A stretch of 64,000 nucleotides of DNA, from positions 1-64,000 of the forward strand of contig CAZTYF010000008.1 in the NCBI GenBank assembly GCA_964617455.1. The letters run 5' to 3'. The notes below the pieces were generated by a model that saw nothing but the letters and a program-made list of their open reading frames with translations, ran no database searches and had not been told where the DNA came from. The first letter of the stretch is position 1, and each line of letters starts with the position of its first letter. Made by a program: the position numbers and the translations under genes. This stretch comes from Monoglobus sp964617455. Its GTDB lineage: Bacteria > Bacillota > Clostridia > Monoglobales > Monoglobaceae. This document shows, piece after piece, positions 55,045 through 64,000 of this stretch.

Positions 55045-57024
55045 ATGTGTGCGAAAAAATATGACAATCAAAGCATAACCGCCCTCAAGGGAGCAGACAG
55101 AGTCAGGAAACGTCCCGCCGTAATTTTCGGCTCGGACGGAATAGACGGCTGCGAACACTCCATGTTTGAAATTTTGTCAAACTCCATCGATGAGGCCAGA
55201 GAGGGCTTCGGCAATGTTATAACGGTAACCAGGTTTTTGAACAAGTCCATTGAGGTTGAGGATTTCGGCAGAGGAATTCCCGTTGACTATAACGAGCGGG
55301 AAAAGAAAAACAACTGGGAATTGGTTTTCTGCGAGCTCTATGCCGGGGGAAAATACAAAAACAATGCGGGCGGAAATTATGAGTTCAGCCTGGGTTTGAA
55401 CGGCCTGGGCCTTTGCGCCACCCAATACAGCTCGGAGTTTATGAGTGTCGAAATCCTGCGGGACGGCTTTAAATACGAATTGGAATTCAAAAAGGGGAAA
55501 AACATCGGGGGCCTCAAAAAAACTCCGTTTCGCCACAGACATACGGGGACCCGAATCCTTTGGCGCCCGGACCTTAAGGTGTTCACGGATATCGATATCC
55601 CGATTGACTATTATATCGACACACTTAAGCGGCAGGCGGTTGTCAATCCGGGAATCAGGTTTGTCCTTAAGAACGAAATAAGCCGCGGAAAATTCGAGGA
55701 GAGGGAATTTCTTTACGAAAACGGAATCACGGACTATGTCAGAGAACTTTCCGGGGGAAAAGCCTTCACGGAGCCCCATTATGCGGAGTCCGAGAGCAGC
55801 GGCCGGGACAGGGACGACCTTCCGGAATACAAGCTCAAAATGAGCTTTGCCTTCTGCTTTTCCAATGAGATATGCGGCACCGAATATTATCACAACTCAA
55901 GCTTTTTGGAGCACGGAGGTTCTCCCGACAAGGCTGTTCGCAACGCCTTTGTCTATGCCATCGACAAATACCTCAAGGCCGAGAGCAGATATAACAAAGG
56001 CGAGGGCAAAATCCAATACAGCGATGTTCAGGACAGCCTTTTGCTGGTTTCGAATTCCTACTCCACCATGACAAGCTATGAAAATCAGACCAAAAAGGCT
56101 ATTAACAACAAGTTCATACAGGACGCCATGACCGAGTTTCTCAGGAAAACTCTTGACATATATTTCATAGAAAACAAATCGGAAGCGGATAAAATCTGCA
56201 ATCAGGTTTTGGTGAACAAACGAAGCAGGGAAACCGCCGAGAAAACACGCATCAATGTCAAGAAAAAGCTCGGCGGCAGTTTGGATGTTTCCAACAGAGT
56301 GAAGAAATTCGTGGATTGTCGGAGCAAAGACCCAAGCAAGCGGGAGGTTTACATCGTTGAGGGAGATTCCGCCCTCGGTGCCTGCAAATTGGGGAGAGAC
56401 AGCGAGTTTCAGGCCATAATTCCCCTGAGGGGGAAAATCCTCAACTGCCTCAAGGCCGAATATGACAAAATATTCAACAGTGATGTGATTATCGACCTTT
56501 TGCGGGTTTTGGGATGCGGCGTTGAGATAAAGTCCAAGCACAACAAGGACCTGAGCTCCTTTGACCTGAGCAATCTCAAATGGAGCAAAATCATCATTTG
56601 CACCGATGCGGATGTGGACGGATTTCATATTCGAACCCAAGTGCTCACAATGATATACCGCCTTGTGCCCACTTTGATTGAAAAAGGCTATGTGTATATC
56701 GCGGAGTCGCCTCTCTATGAAATAAACACCAAAAAGAACACCTATTTCGCCTTTAACGAGCAGGAAAAAACCGACATCCTCAACAAAATCGGGGAGCAAA
56801 AATATACCATCCAGCGGAGCAAAGGTTTGGGGGAAAACCAGCCCGATATGATGTGGAAAACCACCATGAACCCGGAAACCCGCCGATTGATTAAGATTAT
56901 GCCCGCCGATGTTATAAAAACCCGGGAAATATTCGACTTGCTCCTTGGGGACAATGTGAGCGGCAGGAAGGAATACATCTCGGATATGGGTCATAACTAT
57001 ATCGATATGGTTGATGTTTCCTAA
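55045..57024 (+). CDS. divergent type IIA topoisomerase B subunit (ParE/GyrB-like)
   Basis: The 659-aa protein has a GHKL ATPase domain (RVRKRPAVIFGS, EILSNSIDEAREG, VEDFGRGIPVDY, GLNGLGLCATQYSS) and a transducer domain. A TOPRIM domain has VEGDSALG near residue 437 and DADVDGFHIRTQ near 518. Catalytic acidic residues are kept. The GLNGLG and LYAGGKY variants differ from the canonical GLHGVG and LHAGGKF of GyrB/ParE, which suggests a diverged paralog. It pairs with the A-subunit gene downstream. A strong GAGGAG precedes the ATG. Confidence 0.9.
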   Translation: MCAKKYDNQSITALKGADRVRKRPAVIFGSDGIDGCEHSMFEILSNSIDEAREGFGNVITVTRFLNKSIEVEDFGRGIPVDYNEREKKNNWELVFCELYAGGKYKNNAGGNYEFSLGLNGLGLCATQYSSEFMSVEILRDGFKYELEFKKGKNIGGLKKTPFRHRHTGTRILWRPDLKVFTDIDIPIDYYIDTLKRQAVVNPGIRFVLKNEISRGKFEEREFLYENGITDYVRELSGGKAFTEPHYAESESSGRDRDDLPEYKLKMSFAFCFSNEICGTEYYHNSSFLEHGGSPDKAVRNAFVYAIDKYLKAESRYNKGEGKIQYSDVQDSLLLVSNSYSTMTSYENQTKKAINNKFIQDAMTEFLRKTLDIYFIENKSEADKICNQVLVNKRSRETAEKTRINVKKKLGGSLDVSNRVKKFVDCRSKDPSKREVYIVEGDSALGACKLGRDSEFQAIIPLRGKILNCLKAEYDKIFNSDVIIDLLRVLGCGVEIKSKHNKDLSSFDLSNLKWSKIIICTDADVDGFHIRTQVLTMIYRLVPTLIEKGYVYIAESPLYEINTKKNTYFAFNEQEKTDILNKIGEQKYTIQRSKGLGENQPDMMWKTTMNPETRRLIKIMPADVIKTREIFDLLLGDNVSGRKEYISDMGHNYIDMVDVS

Positions 57025-57090
57025 GGCCCCTATTTTGCTTGGGACAGCGGTTCCGATATATAAAAATCCGACGGGAATTGAGAGTATAAC

Positions 57091-59289
57091 ATGAAAAAAC
57101 CCATAATACAAGAGCAACAGATAACCGACACCATAGAGAACAACTATATGCCTTACGCCATGAGCGTAATTATATCCCGCGCCATACCCGAAATCGACGG
57201 CCTCAAACCGTCTCATCGGAAACTCCTTTATACCATGTATAAAATGGGGCTTATAGGCGGTTCAATGACGAAATCCGCCAATGTGGTGGGACAGACCATG
57301 CGCCTGAATCCCCACGGCGACGCTGCCATATATGAGACCTTGGTCCGCCTGACCGACGGCAACGGAGCCCTTCTTCTTCCTCTTGTGAAGTCCAAGGGCA
57401 ATTTCGGCAGGGTATATTCAAGGGATATGGCCTATGCCGCCGCTCGGTACACCGAGGTCAAACTGAGCCCCATATGCACAGAGCTCTTTGATGAAATCGA
57501 TAAGGACACGGTGGACTTTGTGGATAACTACGACGGGACAATGAAAGAGCCCACCTTGCTGCCCACAACTTTTCCCAACATCCTTGCCAATCCGAACCAA
57601 GGCATTGCCGTGGGTATGGCATCGAATATTTGCTGCTTTAACCTTCGGGAATTGTGTGACGCCACCATTGCGATTATGGAGGACCCGGAGGCCGATTTGA
57701 CCTCTGTTATGCCTGCACCCGATTTTCCCACGGGAGGTCAACTCCTGTACGATAAGGCCGAGATTGATGAAATTTATCGAACCGGCAGGGGCACGATTAA
57801 GGTTCGGGCAAAATATAAGTACGACAAAAAGCAAAACTGCATTGACATATATGAGATACCTTACAGCACCACCGTTGAAGTTATAATCGACAAAATCGCA
57901 GAGCTGGTCAAATCGGGAAAGATAAGGGAAATTTCCGATGTGCGGGATGAGACCGACCTTAAGGGTCTCAAAATCACGATTGACCTGAAGCGGGGCGCGG
58001 ACCCGGATATGCTTATGGCCAAGCTCTACAAAATGACGGCTCTTCAGGACAGTTTCGGCTGCAATTTCAATATCTTGGTTGAGGGCTCTCCCATGGTCCT
58101 CGGTGTCAACGACATTCTCTGCGAGTGGCTCAGATTCCGCCGCAGCTGCGTGAAACGGGCATTGAGCTTCGACATCGAAAAAAAGAGCGACAAGCTCCAT
58201 CTCCTTGAGGGGCTCAGCCTTATATTGCTCGATATCGACAAAGCCATCAAAATAGTCCGAAATACAGAGGACGACGCCATGGTCGTTCCAAATCTTATGA
58301 GCGGTTTCGGAATAACCCGGGTTCAAGCGGAATTCGTGGCCGACATAAAGCTCAGGAATTTAAACAAGGACTATATCTTAAAGCGTACGGCGGAAATCGA
58401 GAGCCTCAAATCCGAAATCGAAAATCTGCAAAAAACGGTCAAGAGCAAAAGCCGAATCAACAAACTGATTGAAAGGCAGCTCAAAAAAATCGCCAAAAAA
58501 TACGGCTCGGACCGAAAAACCGAGATAATATCGGCGGAGGAAATCACCGAGCCTCCGGTTCAAGAGACAATACCGGATTACGGTCTCAAGCTTTTCAGAA
58601 CCCGAGACGGCTATTTGAAAAAAATCTCCTTGGTATCTCTCAGAACCAGCGGCGAGCAAAAAGTCAAAGACGGCGATGAGCTTGTTCAGGAAGTTGAAGC
58701 CAAAAACAGCAGCGAAATCATCTTCTTCGGGGAAGAGGGTAATGCCTACAAAATAAAGGCCTATGACATCCCCGACAGCAAAGCCAGCCTTTTGGGTGAT
58801 TTTATCCCGAATCTTTTGGGCCTGACGGACAAGGAGCGTATCCTCGGTATGGCCGTCACGGATGATTTCGGCGGGGAACTTGTGTTTTGCTTTGAAAACG
58901 GCAAGGCGGCCAAAGTCCCTCTTTCCGCCTATCAAACCAAAACAAACCGAAAAAAGCTGACGGGAGCCTTTTGCGTAAAATCCCCCCTTGTTGGTATGTT
59001 CCAAATACCGAAAGACGATATCCTTGAAATTGTGCTGTTTTCCGACGGAGGCCGGGCCGTTTCTTTCAAAACCGACAGAATCCCCCTCAAAACCTCCCGC
59101 CAAAATCAGGGCATAAACGTTATGTCTTCCCGCAGGGGCAGTGTTGTGGCCCGCTGCATTCCCGCATCTCAATCGGGGATATTGAATCTCTCAAGGTTCA
59201 GAACGAGAACCCTCCCTGCGGTGGGAGCCATCGTGAGAGACACGGACCTCGGTGCGGAGCAAATCGGAATCGACGACGATAATTTGTAA
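57091..59289 (+). CDS. divergent type IIA topoisomerase A subunit (ParC/GyrA-like)
   Basis: The 732-aa protein has the breakage-reunion domain: YAMSVIISRAIPEIDGLKPSHRKLLYTMYKMG, HGDAAIYETLVRLTD, and the catalytic Tyr in AYAAARYTE near residue 119. A coiled-coil tower near 430-480 and a reduced beta-propeller-like C-terminus follow. The GyrA-box QRRGGKG is not seen, which points to a decatenating topoisomerase IV-type enzyme rather than gyrase. A weak GAGAG ribosome site precedes the ATG. Confidence 0.9.
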   Translation: MKKPIIQEQQITDTIENNYMPYAMSVIISRAIPEIDGLKPSHRKLLYTMYKMGLIGGSMTKSANVVGQTMRLNPHGDAAIYETLVRLTDGNGALLLPLVKSKGNFGRVYSRDMAYAAARYTEVKLSPICTELFDEIDKDTVDFVDNYDGTMKEPTLLPTTFPNILANPNQGIAVGMASNICCFNLRELCDATIAIMEDPEADLTSVMPAPDFPTGGQLLYDKAEIDEIYRTGRGTIKVRAKYKYDKKQNCIDIYEIPYSTTVEVIIDKIAELVKSGKIREISDVRDETDLKGLKITIDLKRGADPDMLMAKLYKMTALQDSFGCNFNILVEGSPMVLGVNDILCEWLRFRRSCVKRALSFDIEKKSDKLHLLEGLSLILLDIDKAIKIVRNTEDDAMVVPNLMSGFGITRVQAEFVADIKLRNLNKDYILKRTAEIESLKSEIENLQKTVKSKSRINKLIERQLKKIAKKYGSDRKTEIISAEEITEPPVQETIPDYGLKLFRTRDGYLKKISLVSLRTSGEQKVKDGDELVQEVEAKNSSEIIFFGEEGNAYKIKAYDIPDSKASLLGDFIPNLLGLTDKERILGMAVTDDFGGELVFCFENGKAAKVPLSAYQTKTNRKKLTGAFCVKSPLVGMFQIPKDDILEIVLFSDGGRAVSFKTDRIPLKTSRQNQGINVMSSRRGSVVARCIPASQSGILNLSRFRTRTLPAVGAIVRDTDLGAEQIGIDDDNL

Positions 59290-59361
59290 AAATATCTTTT
59301 CAAATCGGGGTTTTTGTGATATAATCCCAATGTGGTACAGTTTTTTAACGGAGTGAAATAT

Positions 59362-60024
59362 ATGCTTCAGAAGAAGATTATTTGGAAACTGAATATAATA
59401 GATTTACTGCTTATTGCAATCATATTGCTCAGCGTCTCCGCCCTCATATACAAGTCCGTGTCGGGCAGCGGTGACGAAAGCGAATATCGGGAATATAAGA
59501 TAACCTACATTTGCGAAAGCGCCCCGATAAAACTCTTGGATTCGGTAACCGAGGGGGCTCTGTGCGTTGACGGAAACAACGGTGACGAGGTGGGTGAACT
59601 TACCGACTTTGAAGTCACTCCGATTGCGGAATACGATGCGTCCGCGGCTCGGGTTTCGGATCGGTCTTCCTCCGAAGAGTCACGGGATAACGACAGCGAA
59701 AACACCGATGAGGATAATACCGACGGGGAAAACGGCGATGAAAACTCCCCCGAGAGCAACTCCGAAGACGAAAATATGAGGGATGAAAATTCCGATGCCG
59801 ATTCCGATTCCGATGAGGAGAGCTCTCAAAGCAAAAAGGCGACTCCCACTCCCGGGCCCACTCCGACCCCCACAAGAGGCGAGGCGGTTTTCAACACCGT
59901 GGTGGAGGCTGCCAAGGCGGACCACGGAATCAGAATCGAAAAAAACGTGTACCTGCTGGGCCAAAATGTTCAATTGGTTATCGGAGATGCGGTTTTTGAT
60001 GTGTATATAAGCGATATAGAATAA
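59362..60024 (+). CDS. DUF4330-family membrane-anchored protein with acidic linker
   Basis: The ATG at 59362 (220 aa, MLQKKIIWKLNIIDLLLIAIIL) follows CGGAG. A single N-terminal membrane span is followed by a DUF4330-type outer domain, split by a low-complexity linker of about 60 residues rich in Asp, Glu, Ser and Asn, then KATPTPGPTPTPT. The second half (VLGQNVQLVIGDAVFDV-like) resumes the domain. The linker insertion is unusual. Function unknown. Confidence 0.8.
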   Translation: MLQKKIIWKLNIIDLLLIAIILLSVSALIYKSVSGSGDESEYREYKITYICESAPIKLLDSVTEGALCVDGNNGDEVGELTDFEVTPIAEYDASAARVSDRSSSEESRDNDSENTDEDNTDGENGDENSPESNSEDENMRDENSDADSDSDEESSQSKKATPTPGPTPTPTRGEAVFNTVVEAAKADHGIRIEKNVYLLGQNVQLVIGDAVFDVYISDIE

Positions 60025-60061
60025 AAATATCGGCCAAACAAGCTCTATGTAATATAAACCC

Positions 60062-61486
60062 ATGAAAGACATACTGATTCAAACCTATAAAAACAGTTTT
60101 CTGTACGAGATTATCCTGTGGATAACCGGCGTTGCGGTGCCTCGATTAAAAAAGGATTTTTTTTCGAGCCGAATTTATAAAATTTCCCAATGGTTTGAGA
60201 AAAATGTTTTGAATAACAAATACCTTGAGTTTTTTTTCGATACGAGAAAAGTCGGAGAGGCCTGGTATGACAGTGCCTTTTACAGGTATTCCACCTATTT
60301 CATCAGACGTCTTGCCTTTGTTATCCCCAAATCGAAGATAAAATTCCGCCCCTGTTTTATAGGGCTTTTCATGTTGTTTGTGTTGCTTTTCCCGAGCAGG
60401 TATTGGGATAATTTCTTTATGGTGCCGGCGTTTATGTGCATTGCGCTGATATACATAAGCCACAATGCGGTCCACAGGACGGGCGTGATATTTATCCTCA
60501 TCAATGTTATCATCACCATGTTCATAGGAATGATGAGCATCTCCATACCTATTGCGGCCTGTAAGACTCTTTCCTACTTCCTCCTTGCGGTTGATTTGTT
60601 TTTCCTGATTTCTTTTGCCATAAGAACTCAAGAGGATCTTGAAAATTATCTGATGTTTTTGTTTATCGGAATGGTGGCCCTGTGTTTCTTGGGTATTGTC
60701 CAGGAATATTCTCAGGGGGATTTCGGCGCCGCAGTCCAAGGTGTATTCGGCGATTCCGAGGTTTTTGCGGAGATTTTGGTTTTGCTGTTCCCCTTTGCCT
60801 TTGTCTATCCCATCACCCTCAAGTCCAAATTCCGTCGGGTGGTTTATTCGATTCTTGTGATGGGCATATCTTTTCAAGTGATAACCGCAACCCAGTCAAG
60901 GGCTGCATTTGTCGCATATTTCACGGAACTCATAATAGTCATCCTGCTCATGGACAGGCGGTACATCCCCATGATTCTCCTCCTTGCTCCCACCTTCAGC
61001 GGCAGGGTTATTTCAAACATAGTGCTGATGTGGCAGAGAGGGAGCAGGAGCGGCAATTTTATCGAAAATATAATCAGCGCCTTGGGGAGCTTTTGGCGTT
61101 ACGGCTTTGGGGTGAACACCGACAATTTTGTCAATATGTACAACATCTCGGCGCTGCATTACGGCGACAAACATTCCCTGATTAATTTGCCCAACCTGAC
61201 CATAAGCCCAATTTATTTCAATATTTTGGTGAATGTGGGAGCGATTTTTATGATAGGGTTTATGTTTTATATTTTGCAGATTGCCCACTCATCCATCACC
61301 TGTATGTTCGGCTCAACACCTCGGCAAAAGCTGATTTTTGCCGCAGGCCTTGCCGCGCTTTTGGGAATTTCCGTATCGTCCATGATGGAATCCTCCTTCT
61401 TTGACCCTCGGGTTTTGATTATGTATTGGTCGATGCTGGGAATACTCCGCTCCGGGCGTATAATCAAAATGGGAGTCATGGATTAG
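60062..61486 (+). CDS. O-antigen ligase/polymerase-like membrane protein
   Basis: The 474-aa protein has about ten to eleven membrane spans and the Wzy/WaaL-like segments TQSRAAFVAYFTELIIVILLM and SFWRYGFGVNTDNF followed by a large outer loop. Such proteins join or polymerise cell-surface glycans. No clear ribosome site is seen before the ATG. The gene lies 37 bp after the DUF4330 gene. Confidence 0.8.
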   Translation: MKDILIQTYKNSFLYEIILWITGVAVPRLKKDFFSSRIYKISQWFEKNVLNNKYLEFFFDTRKVGEAWYDSAFYRYSTYFIRRLAFVIPKSKIKFRPCFIGLFMLFVLLFPSRYWDNFFMVPAFMCIALIYISHNAVHRTGVIFILINVIITMFIGMMSISIPIAACKTLSYFLLAVDLFFLISFAIRTQEDLENYLMFLFIGMVALCFLGIVQEYSQGDFGAAVQGVFGDSEVFAEILVLLFPFAFVYPITLKSKFRRVVYSILVMGISFQVITATQSRAAFVAYFTELIIVILLMDRRYIPMILLLAPTFSGRVISNIVLMWQRGSRSGNFIENIISALGSFWRYGFGVNTDNFVNMYNISALHYGDKHSLINLPNLTISPIYFNILVNVGAIFMIGFMFYILQIAHSSITCMFGSTPRQKLIFAAGLAALLGISVSSMMESSFFDPRVLIMYWSMLGILRSGRIIKMGVMD

Positions 61487-61523
61487 GGAGCCGGGGAATA
61501 ATGTGCAAAATTTTAAATATGTA

Positions 61524-61552
61524 TTGACTAAACCCAATATTTCTATTATAAT
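61524..61552 (+). promoter_or_regulatory. promoter of the basic-tail membrane protein
   Basis: TTGACT (61524-61529) and TATAAT (61547-61552) are separated by 17 bp, 31 bp before the ATG at 61583. Confidence 0.75.
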
Positions 61553-61582
61553 GTCCTTATAAATGTATGTGGAGGCACACAG

Positions 61583-62605
61583 ATGAAGTTCAAAAAGATA
61601 TGTATAAAAGTCCTGCAAAATATCGGTTTCAGATTTTTTGCGGTTTTGTCCTTTGTTTTGCTTTTCGTGGCGCAGCGCCTGCATTGTCTTTCGATTAAAG
61701 CATTGGAACTTCGGGATGTGACCGAGGGATTTTCCATGTCTTCCGTGGGATTCGGAAATTTGGCAAAGTTCTTTGATTATTTTGCGGTTCCCATGAGCTA
61801 TTATGCGCTCACAACGGTGGTTCTTGCCGCGATAATACTCATGCTGGGCGTCATCGCTTTGGGACTTTCTCTGTTCCCCTACAGACGTGTTCAAGCCGTG
61901 AATTCAATCGTGTCAATCGTCGGTTGCCTGTGCAGCATAGCCTATGGGATTTTCCTGACCCTTTCCGTTTGGGAATGGCGTGTTGATATCGATATAAGCG
62001 AAATATTGGCCTTTACACCCAACTACTTTTTGATATGGCTTCCGACGGGACTGTTTGCCATAGGTGCCCTGTTTGCCTATGCCTATGCCAAACTGCCCAA
62101 CTATCGCCTGGCGGACGGAAAATTTTTCCGTGCCTTGGGTTTTGCTCTGAGCCCGAAAAACTTTATGAGCACGTTTCAAAAGGACGACAATACGGAGGAC
62201 ACTTTCCGCTCCAATGTGCCTCTCAATCAGAAAAAATACGCCACAATCAACACCCCCGATTCTCTGAAAAAGGCCAACCGCATTTCGGCCCGAAAACGCA
62301 GAAAGTCCAAGAAATCCGAAGATTCTCTCGGTTCCGACGCCGAGGCCGAAAAAGTTTCAAACCTGCAAAAGGCGGTGGACAATCGGGAGCATGCCGAGCT
62401 GATTGCAAATAAGGCGGCGGATGACGAAAACAGAGCAATGAGGAAAAAGAGAAAGCCCAAAAAGGCGAAAAAGACCCTCTCCTCCAAAAAAATCCCCGCA
62501 AAAAACCAAGAGCCGGCGGATAGTAGAGCCCGGGCCTTGGAAATTGCCAAACTGAAGGCGAAACACGCCGAAGAGGTGGCTGCGAAAGACAGAGAGATTT
62601 CATAA
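61583..62605 (+). CDS. membrane protein with four spans and a long basic tail
   Basis: The 340-aa protein has predicted membrane spans near residues 13-32, 68-92, 100-124 and 140-165. A C-terminal cytoplasmic tail of about 160 residues is very Lys/Arg/Glu-rich, with many Ala, consistent with a coiled-coil or nucleic-acid binding segment (KKRKPKKAKKTLSSKK). I do not recognise a family. It has its own promoter and terminator. Confidence 0.7.
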   Translation: MKFKKICIKVLQNIGFRFFAVLSFVLLFVAQRLHCLSIKALELRDVTEGFSMSSVGFGNLAKFFDYFAVPMSYYALTTVVLAAIILMLGVIALGLSLFPYRRVQAVNSIVSIVGCLCSIAYGIFLTLSVWEWRVDIDISEILAFTPNYFLIWLPTGLFAIGALFAYAYAKLPNYRLADGKFFRALGFALSPKNFMSTFQKDDNTEDTFRSNVPLNQKKYATINTPDSLKKANRISARKRRKSKKSEDSLGSDAEAEKVSNLQKAVDNREHAELIANKAADDENRAMRKKRKPKKAKKTLSSKKIPAKNQEPADSRARALEIAKLKAKHAEEVAAKDREIS

Positions 62606-62652
62606 AAAGCCCGTCGGGCTATAAAAAACATCAAAAAAATACCGTATTTTGG

Positions 62653-62682
62653 ATAGAGGGTTTTGCCCTCTATTGTTTTTTT
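62653..62682 (+). terminator. rho-independent terminator
   Basis: ATAGAGGG pairs with CCCTCTAT across a 5-nt loop and is followed by a T run (TGTTTTTTT), 48 bp after the stop of the membrane protein. Confidence 0.9.
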
Positions 62683-62713
62683 GTCGTTTAAAAGCAAATT
62701 TTTGTCAAAAGTC

Positions 62714-62742
62714 TTGCTATTCTACGCAAAATCTGTTAAAAT
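62714..62742 (+). promoter_or_regulatory. promoter of the amino-acid ABC operon
   Basis: TTGCTA (62714-62719) and TAAAAT (62737-62742) are 17 bp apart, 39 bp before the ATG at 62782. Confidence 0.55.
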
Positions 62743-62781
62743 AGGAGTGATAGTTTGTGATTTAAGGACGGTGATTTATTG

Positions 62782-63474
62782 ATGAGGTTTTTTCAGCCTA
62801 TGCTCGACGGATTGTATGCGACATTTATCTATGACGACAGATGGGTGCTTTTTGTCAGAGGCCTTGGGTACACCCTGCTGATTTCTCTGTTCGCTGTATT
62901 GTTTGGTCTTGTTCTCGGAATTTTGGCTGCTCTCGGCAGACTCTCAAAAGTCAAGGTTTTGAATTGGATTTCCGGCATCTACATTGATGTAATCAGAGGC
63001 ACCCCCACCATGGTTCAAGTATTGATTTTCTACTTTGTCATTTTGGCAGGCGCAAGGAGTATTCCCGCCTGGTTCGTGGGAGTTATTGCTTTCAGTATCA
63101 ACAGCGGAGCGTATATCGCCGAGATTGTCAGAGGCGGCATTCTTTCAATCAACAAAGGTCAAACCGAGGCGGGGCGGTCTTTGGGACTCACCCGTTCCCA
63201 GACCATGCGATTGATTATTATGCCCCAAACCCTGAAGAATATCCTTCCCTCTCTTGTCAATGAGTTTATCGTTCTCATCAAAGAGACCGCGGTTATCGGT
63301 ATGATTAACAATATCGACCTGCTCGGTGCCGCCAAGAAGGTCCAAACCCTTACCTACGACTTTTTGTGGCCCCTTTTATCCTGTGCGGCAATTTATTACG
63401 TTGTTATCAAAATCTTTTCCGTGCTCCTCGCAAAATTCGAGAAGCGCCTTCGTGCCAGTGATGACAGACGATAG
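62782..63474 (+). CDS. polar amino-acid ABC transporter permease
   Basis: The ATG at 62782 (230 aa) is used, with a TTG directly before it as alternative. The HisM/GlnP-type permease pattern is clear: LGYTLLISLFAVLFGLVLGIL, YIDVIRGTPTMVQVLIFYF, and the EAA loop GQTEAGRSLGLTRSQTMRLIIMPQTLKNILPSL. It imports a polar amino acid with the ATPase encoded 12 bp downstream. No binding protein gene precedes it. Confidence 0.93.
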   Translation: MRFFQPMLDGLYATFIYDDRWVLFVRGLGYTLLISLFAVLFGLVLGILAALGRLSKVKVLNWISGIYIDVIRGTPTMVQVLIFYFVILAGARSIPAWFVGVIAFSINSGAYIAEIVRGGILSINKGQTEAGRSLGLTRSQTMRLIIMPQTLKNILPSLVNEFIVLIKETAVIGMINNIDLLGAAKKVQTLTYDFLWPLLSCAAIYYVVIKIFSVLLAKFEKRLRASDDRR

Positions 63475-63486
63475 GAGGGTTTATTT

Positions 63487-64000
63487 ATGTCAATGATTGA
63501 AATTAAAAATTTGAAGAAATGCTTCGGCGACCACGTTGTTTTGAAGGACATAAGCGAAAACATCGAAAAAGGCGAGAAAATCGTTGTGATAGGTCCCTCC
63601 GGAAGCGGAAAATCCACCTTCCTCCGCTGCATAAACAGACTTGAAGAGCCCACCGAAGGACAGATTTATGTGGACGGGGAAGATATTTGTGACAAAAAAT
63701 GCAATATCAACCATATTCGGGAAAAGATGGGCATGGTGTTTCAGCAATTCAATCTTTTCCCTCACCTCAATGTTTTGGACAATATAACCTTGGCGCCCGT
63801 CAATGTGAAAAAGCAGGACAAGGATGCGGCAAAACGTCGGGCCCTTGAACTGCTGAAAACCGTGGGCCTTGAGGAAAAGGCCGAGGCCTATCCGGGTCAG
63901 CTTTCCGGCGGCCAGCAGCAGAGAATCGCCATAGCGAGAGCCCTTGCCATGGACCCGGAGATAATGCTGTTCGATGAGCCCACATCCGCTCTCGACCCCG
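63487..64000 (+). CDS. polar amino-acid ABC transporter ATPase (GlnQ-like, partial, cut by window end)
   Basis: The ATG at 63487 follows AGGAGGG. The 171 visible codons have Walker A GPSGSGKST, the Q-loop FQQFNLFPH, the signature LSGGQQQRIAIARALA and Walker B IMLFDEPTSALDP, typical of GlnQ/HisP-type ATPases. The remainder lies beyond the right edge. Confidence 0.95.
   Translation, partial: MSMIEIKNLKKCFGDHVVLKDISENIEKGEKIVVIGPSGSGKSTFLRCINRLEEPTEGQIYVDGEDICDKKCNINHIREKMGMVFQQFNLFPHLNVLDNITLAPVNVKKQDKDAAKRRALELLKTVGLEEKAEAYPGQLSGGQQQRIAIARALAMDPEIMLFDEPTSALDP

Overview
The window looks like a chromosome segment of an anaerobic, SLH-protein-bearing Clostridia (Bacillota) bacterium, probably a gut or rumen polysaccharide degrader. 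The evidence is Gram-positive style ribosome binding sites (AGGAGG) with several TTG and GTG starts, sigma-A promoters with 17-bp spacers, SLH-domain surface proteins together with a CsaB-type pyruvyl transferase, LplBC-type sugar ABC transporters, paired large serine recombinases, and EpsC, DUF815, VanW and DUF4330 proteins. The habitat and any closer taxonomy are inference.

Region 1 (1-20085) is a carbohydrate-utilisation locus. A minus-strand operon starts at about 15.3 kb with two LplB/LplC-type permeases and a solute-binding lipoprotein. It continues with a heparinase II/III-family protein, a GH88 unsaturated glucuronyl hydrolase, a GH106-like glycosidase of clearly lower GC, and a secreted 1035-residue toroid-type enzyme. 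A secreted protein with about 240-residue repeats has its own promoter and runs off the left edge. A divergent YesS-like membrane AraC regulator (15510) is the likely local controller. A ROK sugar kinase and mannose-6-phosphate isomerase follow. The set fits uptake and intracellular breakdown of an acidic, probably uronate- and rhamnose-containing polysaccharide.

Region 2 (20086-28294) holds two overlapping genes for surface proteins: a 1901-residue multidomain protein with three C-terminal SLH repeats, and an 837-residue secreted protein with N-terminal SLH-like repeats. Region 3 (28415-32033) is a probable mobile element: a sigma-region-4-like regulator divergent from two tandem large serine recombinases. 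Region 4 (32040-35512) is a compact three-gene cluster with two unrelated gamma-glutamylcysteine-ligase-type enzymes (GCS2-like and GshA-like) and a class II glutamine amidotransferase of the YafJ/EgtC type. No GshB is present. This is the best candidate here for an undescribed small-molecule pathway.

Region 5 (35611-43752) carries a glycosyltransferase-CsaB fusion, a DUF815 AAA ATPase, a VanW protein, a DUF234-type ATPase whose promoter carries three copies of a 15-bp repeat, an HxlR regulator divergent from a flavin reductase-like protein, and a small Cys-rich protein. Region 6 (43753-46123) is gene-poor and extraordinarily repetitive. It holds a GIY-YIG nuclease remnant, five different short tandem arrays (one a nine-unit GACA-N4-TGTC dyad array), and two oppositely oriented arrays of hairpins that keep a fixed frame while their stems vary in a compensatory way.

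Region 7 (46124-52986) is housekeeping: der, plsY, gpsA, an aquaporin, the complete preQ1/queuosine precursor set queD-queE-folE-queC-queF, and tRNA-Gly(GCC). Region 8 (53038-64000) holds a DUF2238/YjdF-like membrane protein, EpsC serine acetyltransferase, a divergent topoisomerase IV-type gene pair, a DUF4330 protein, an O-antigen-ligase-like protein, a membrane protein with a basic tail, and the start of a polar amino-acid ABC transporter cut by the right edge.
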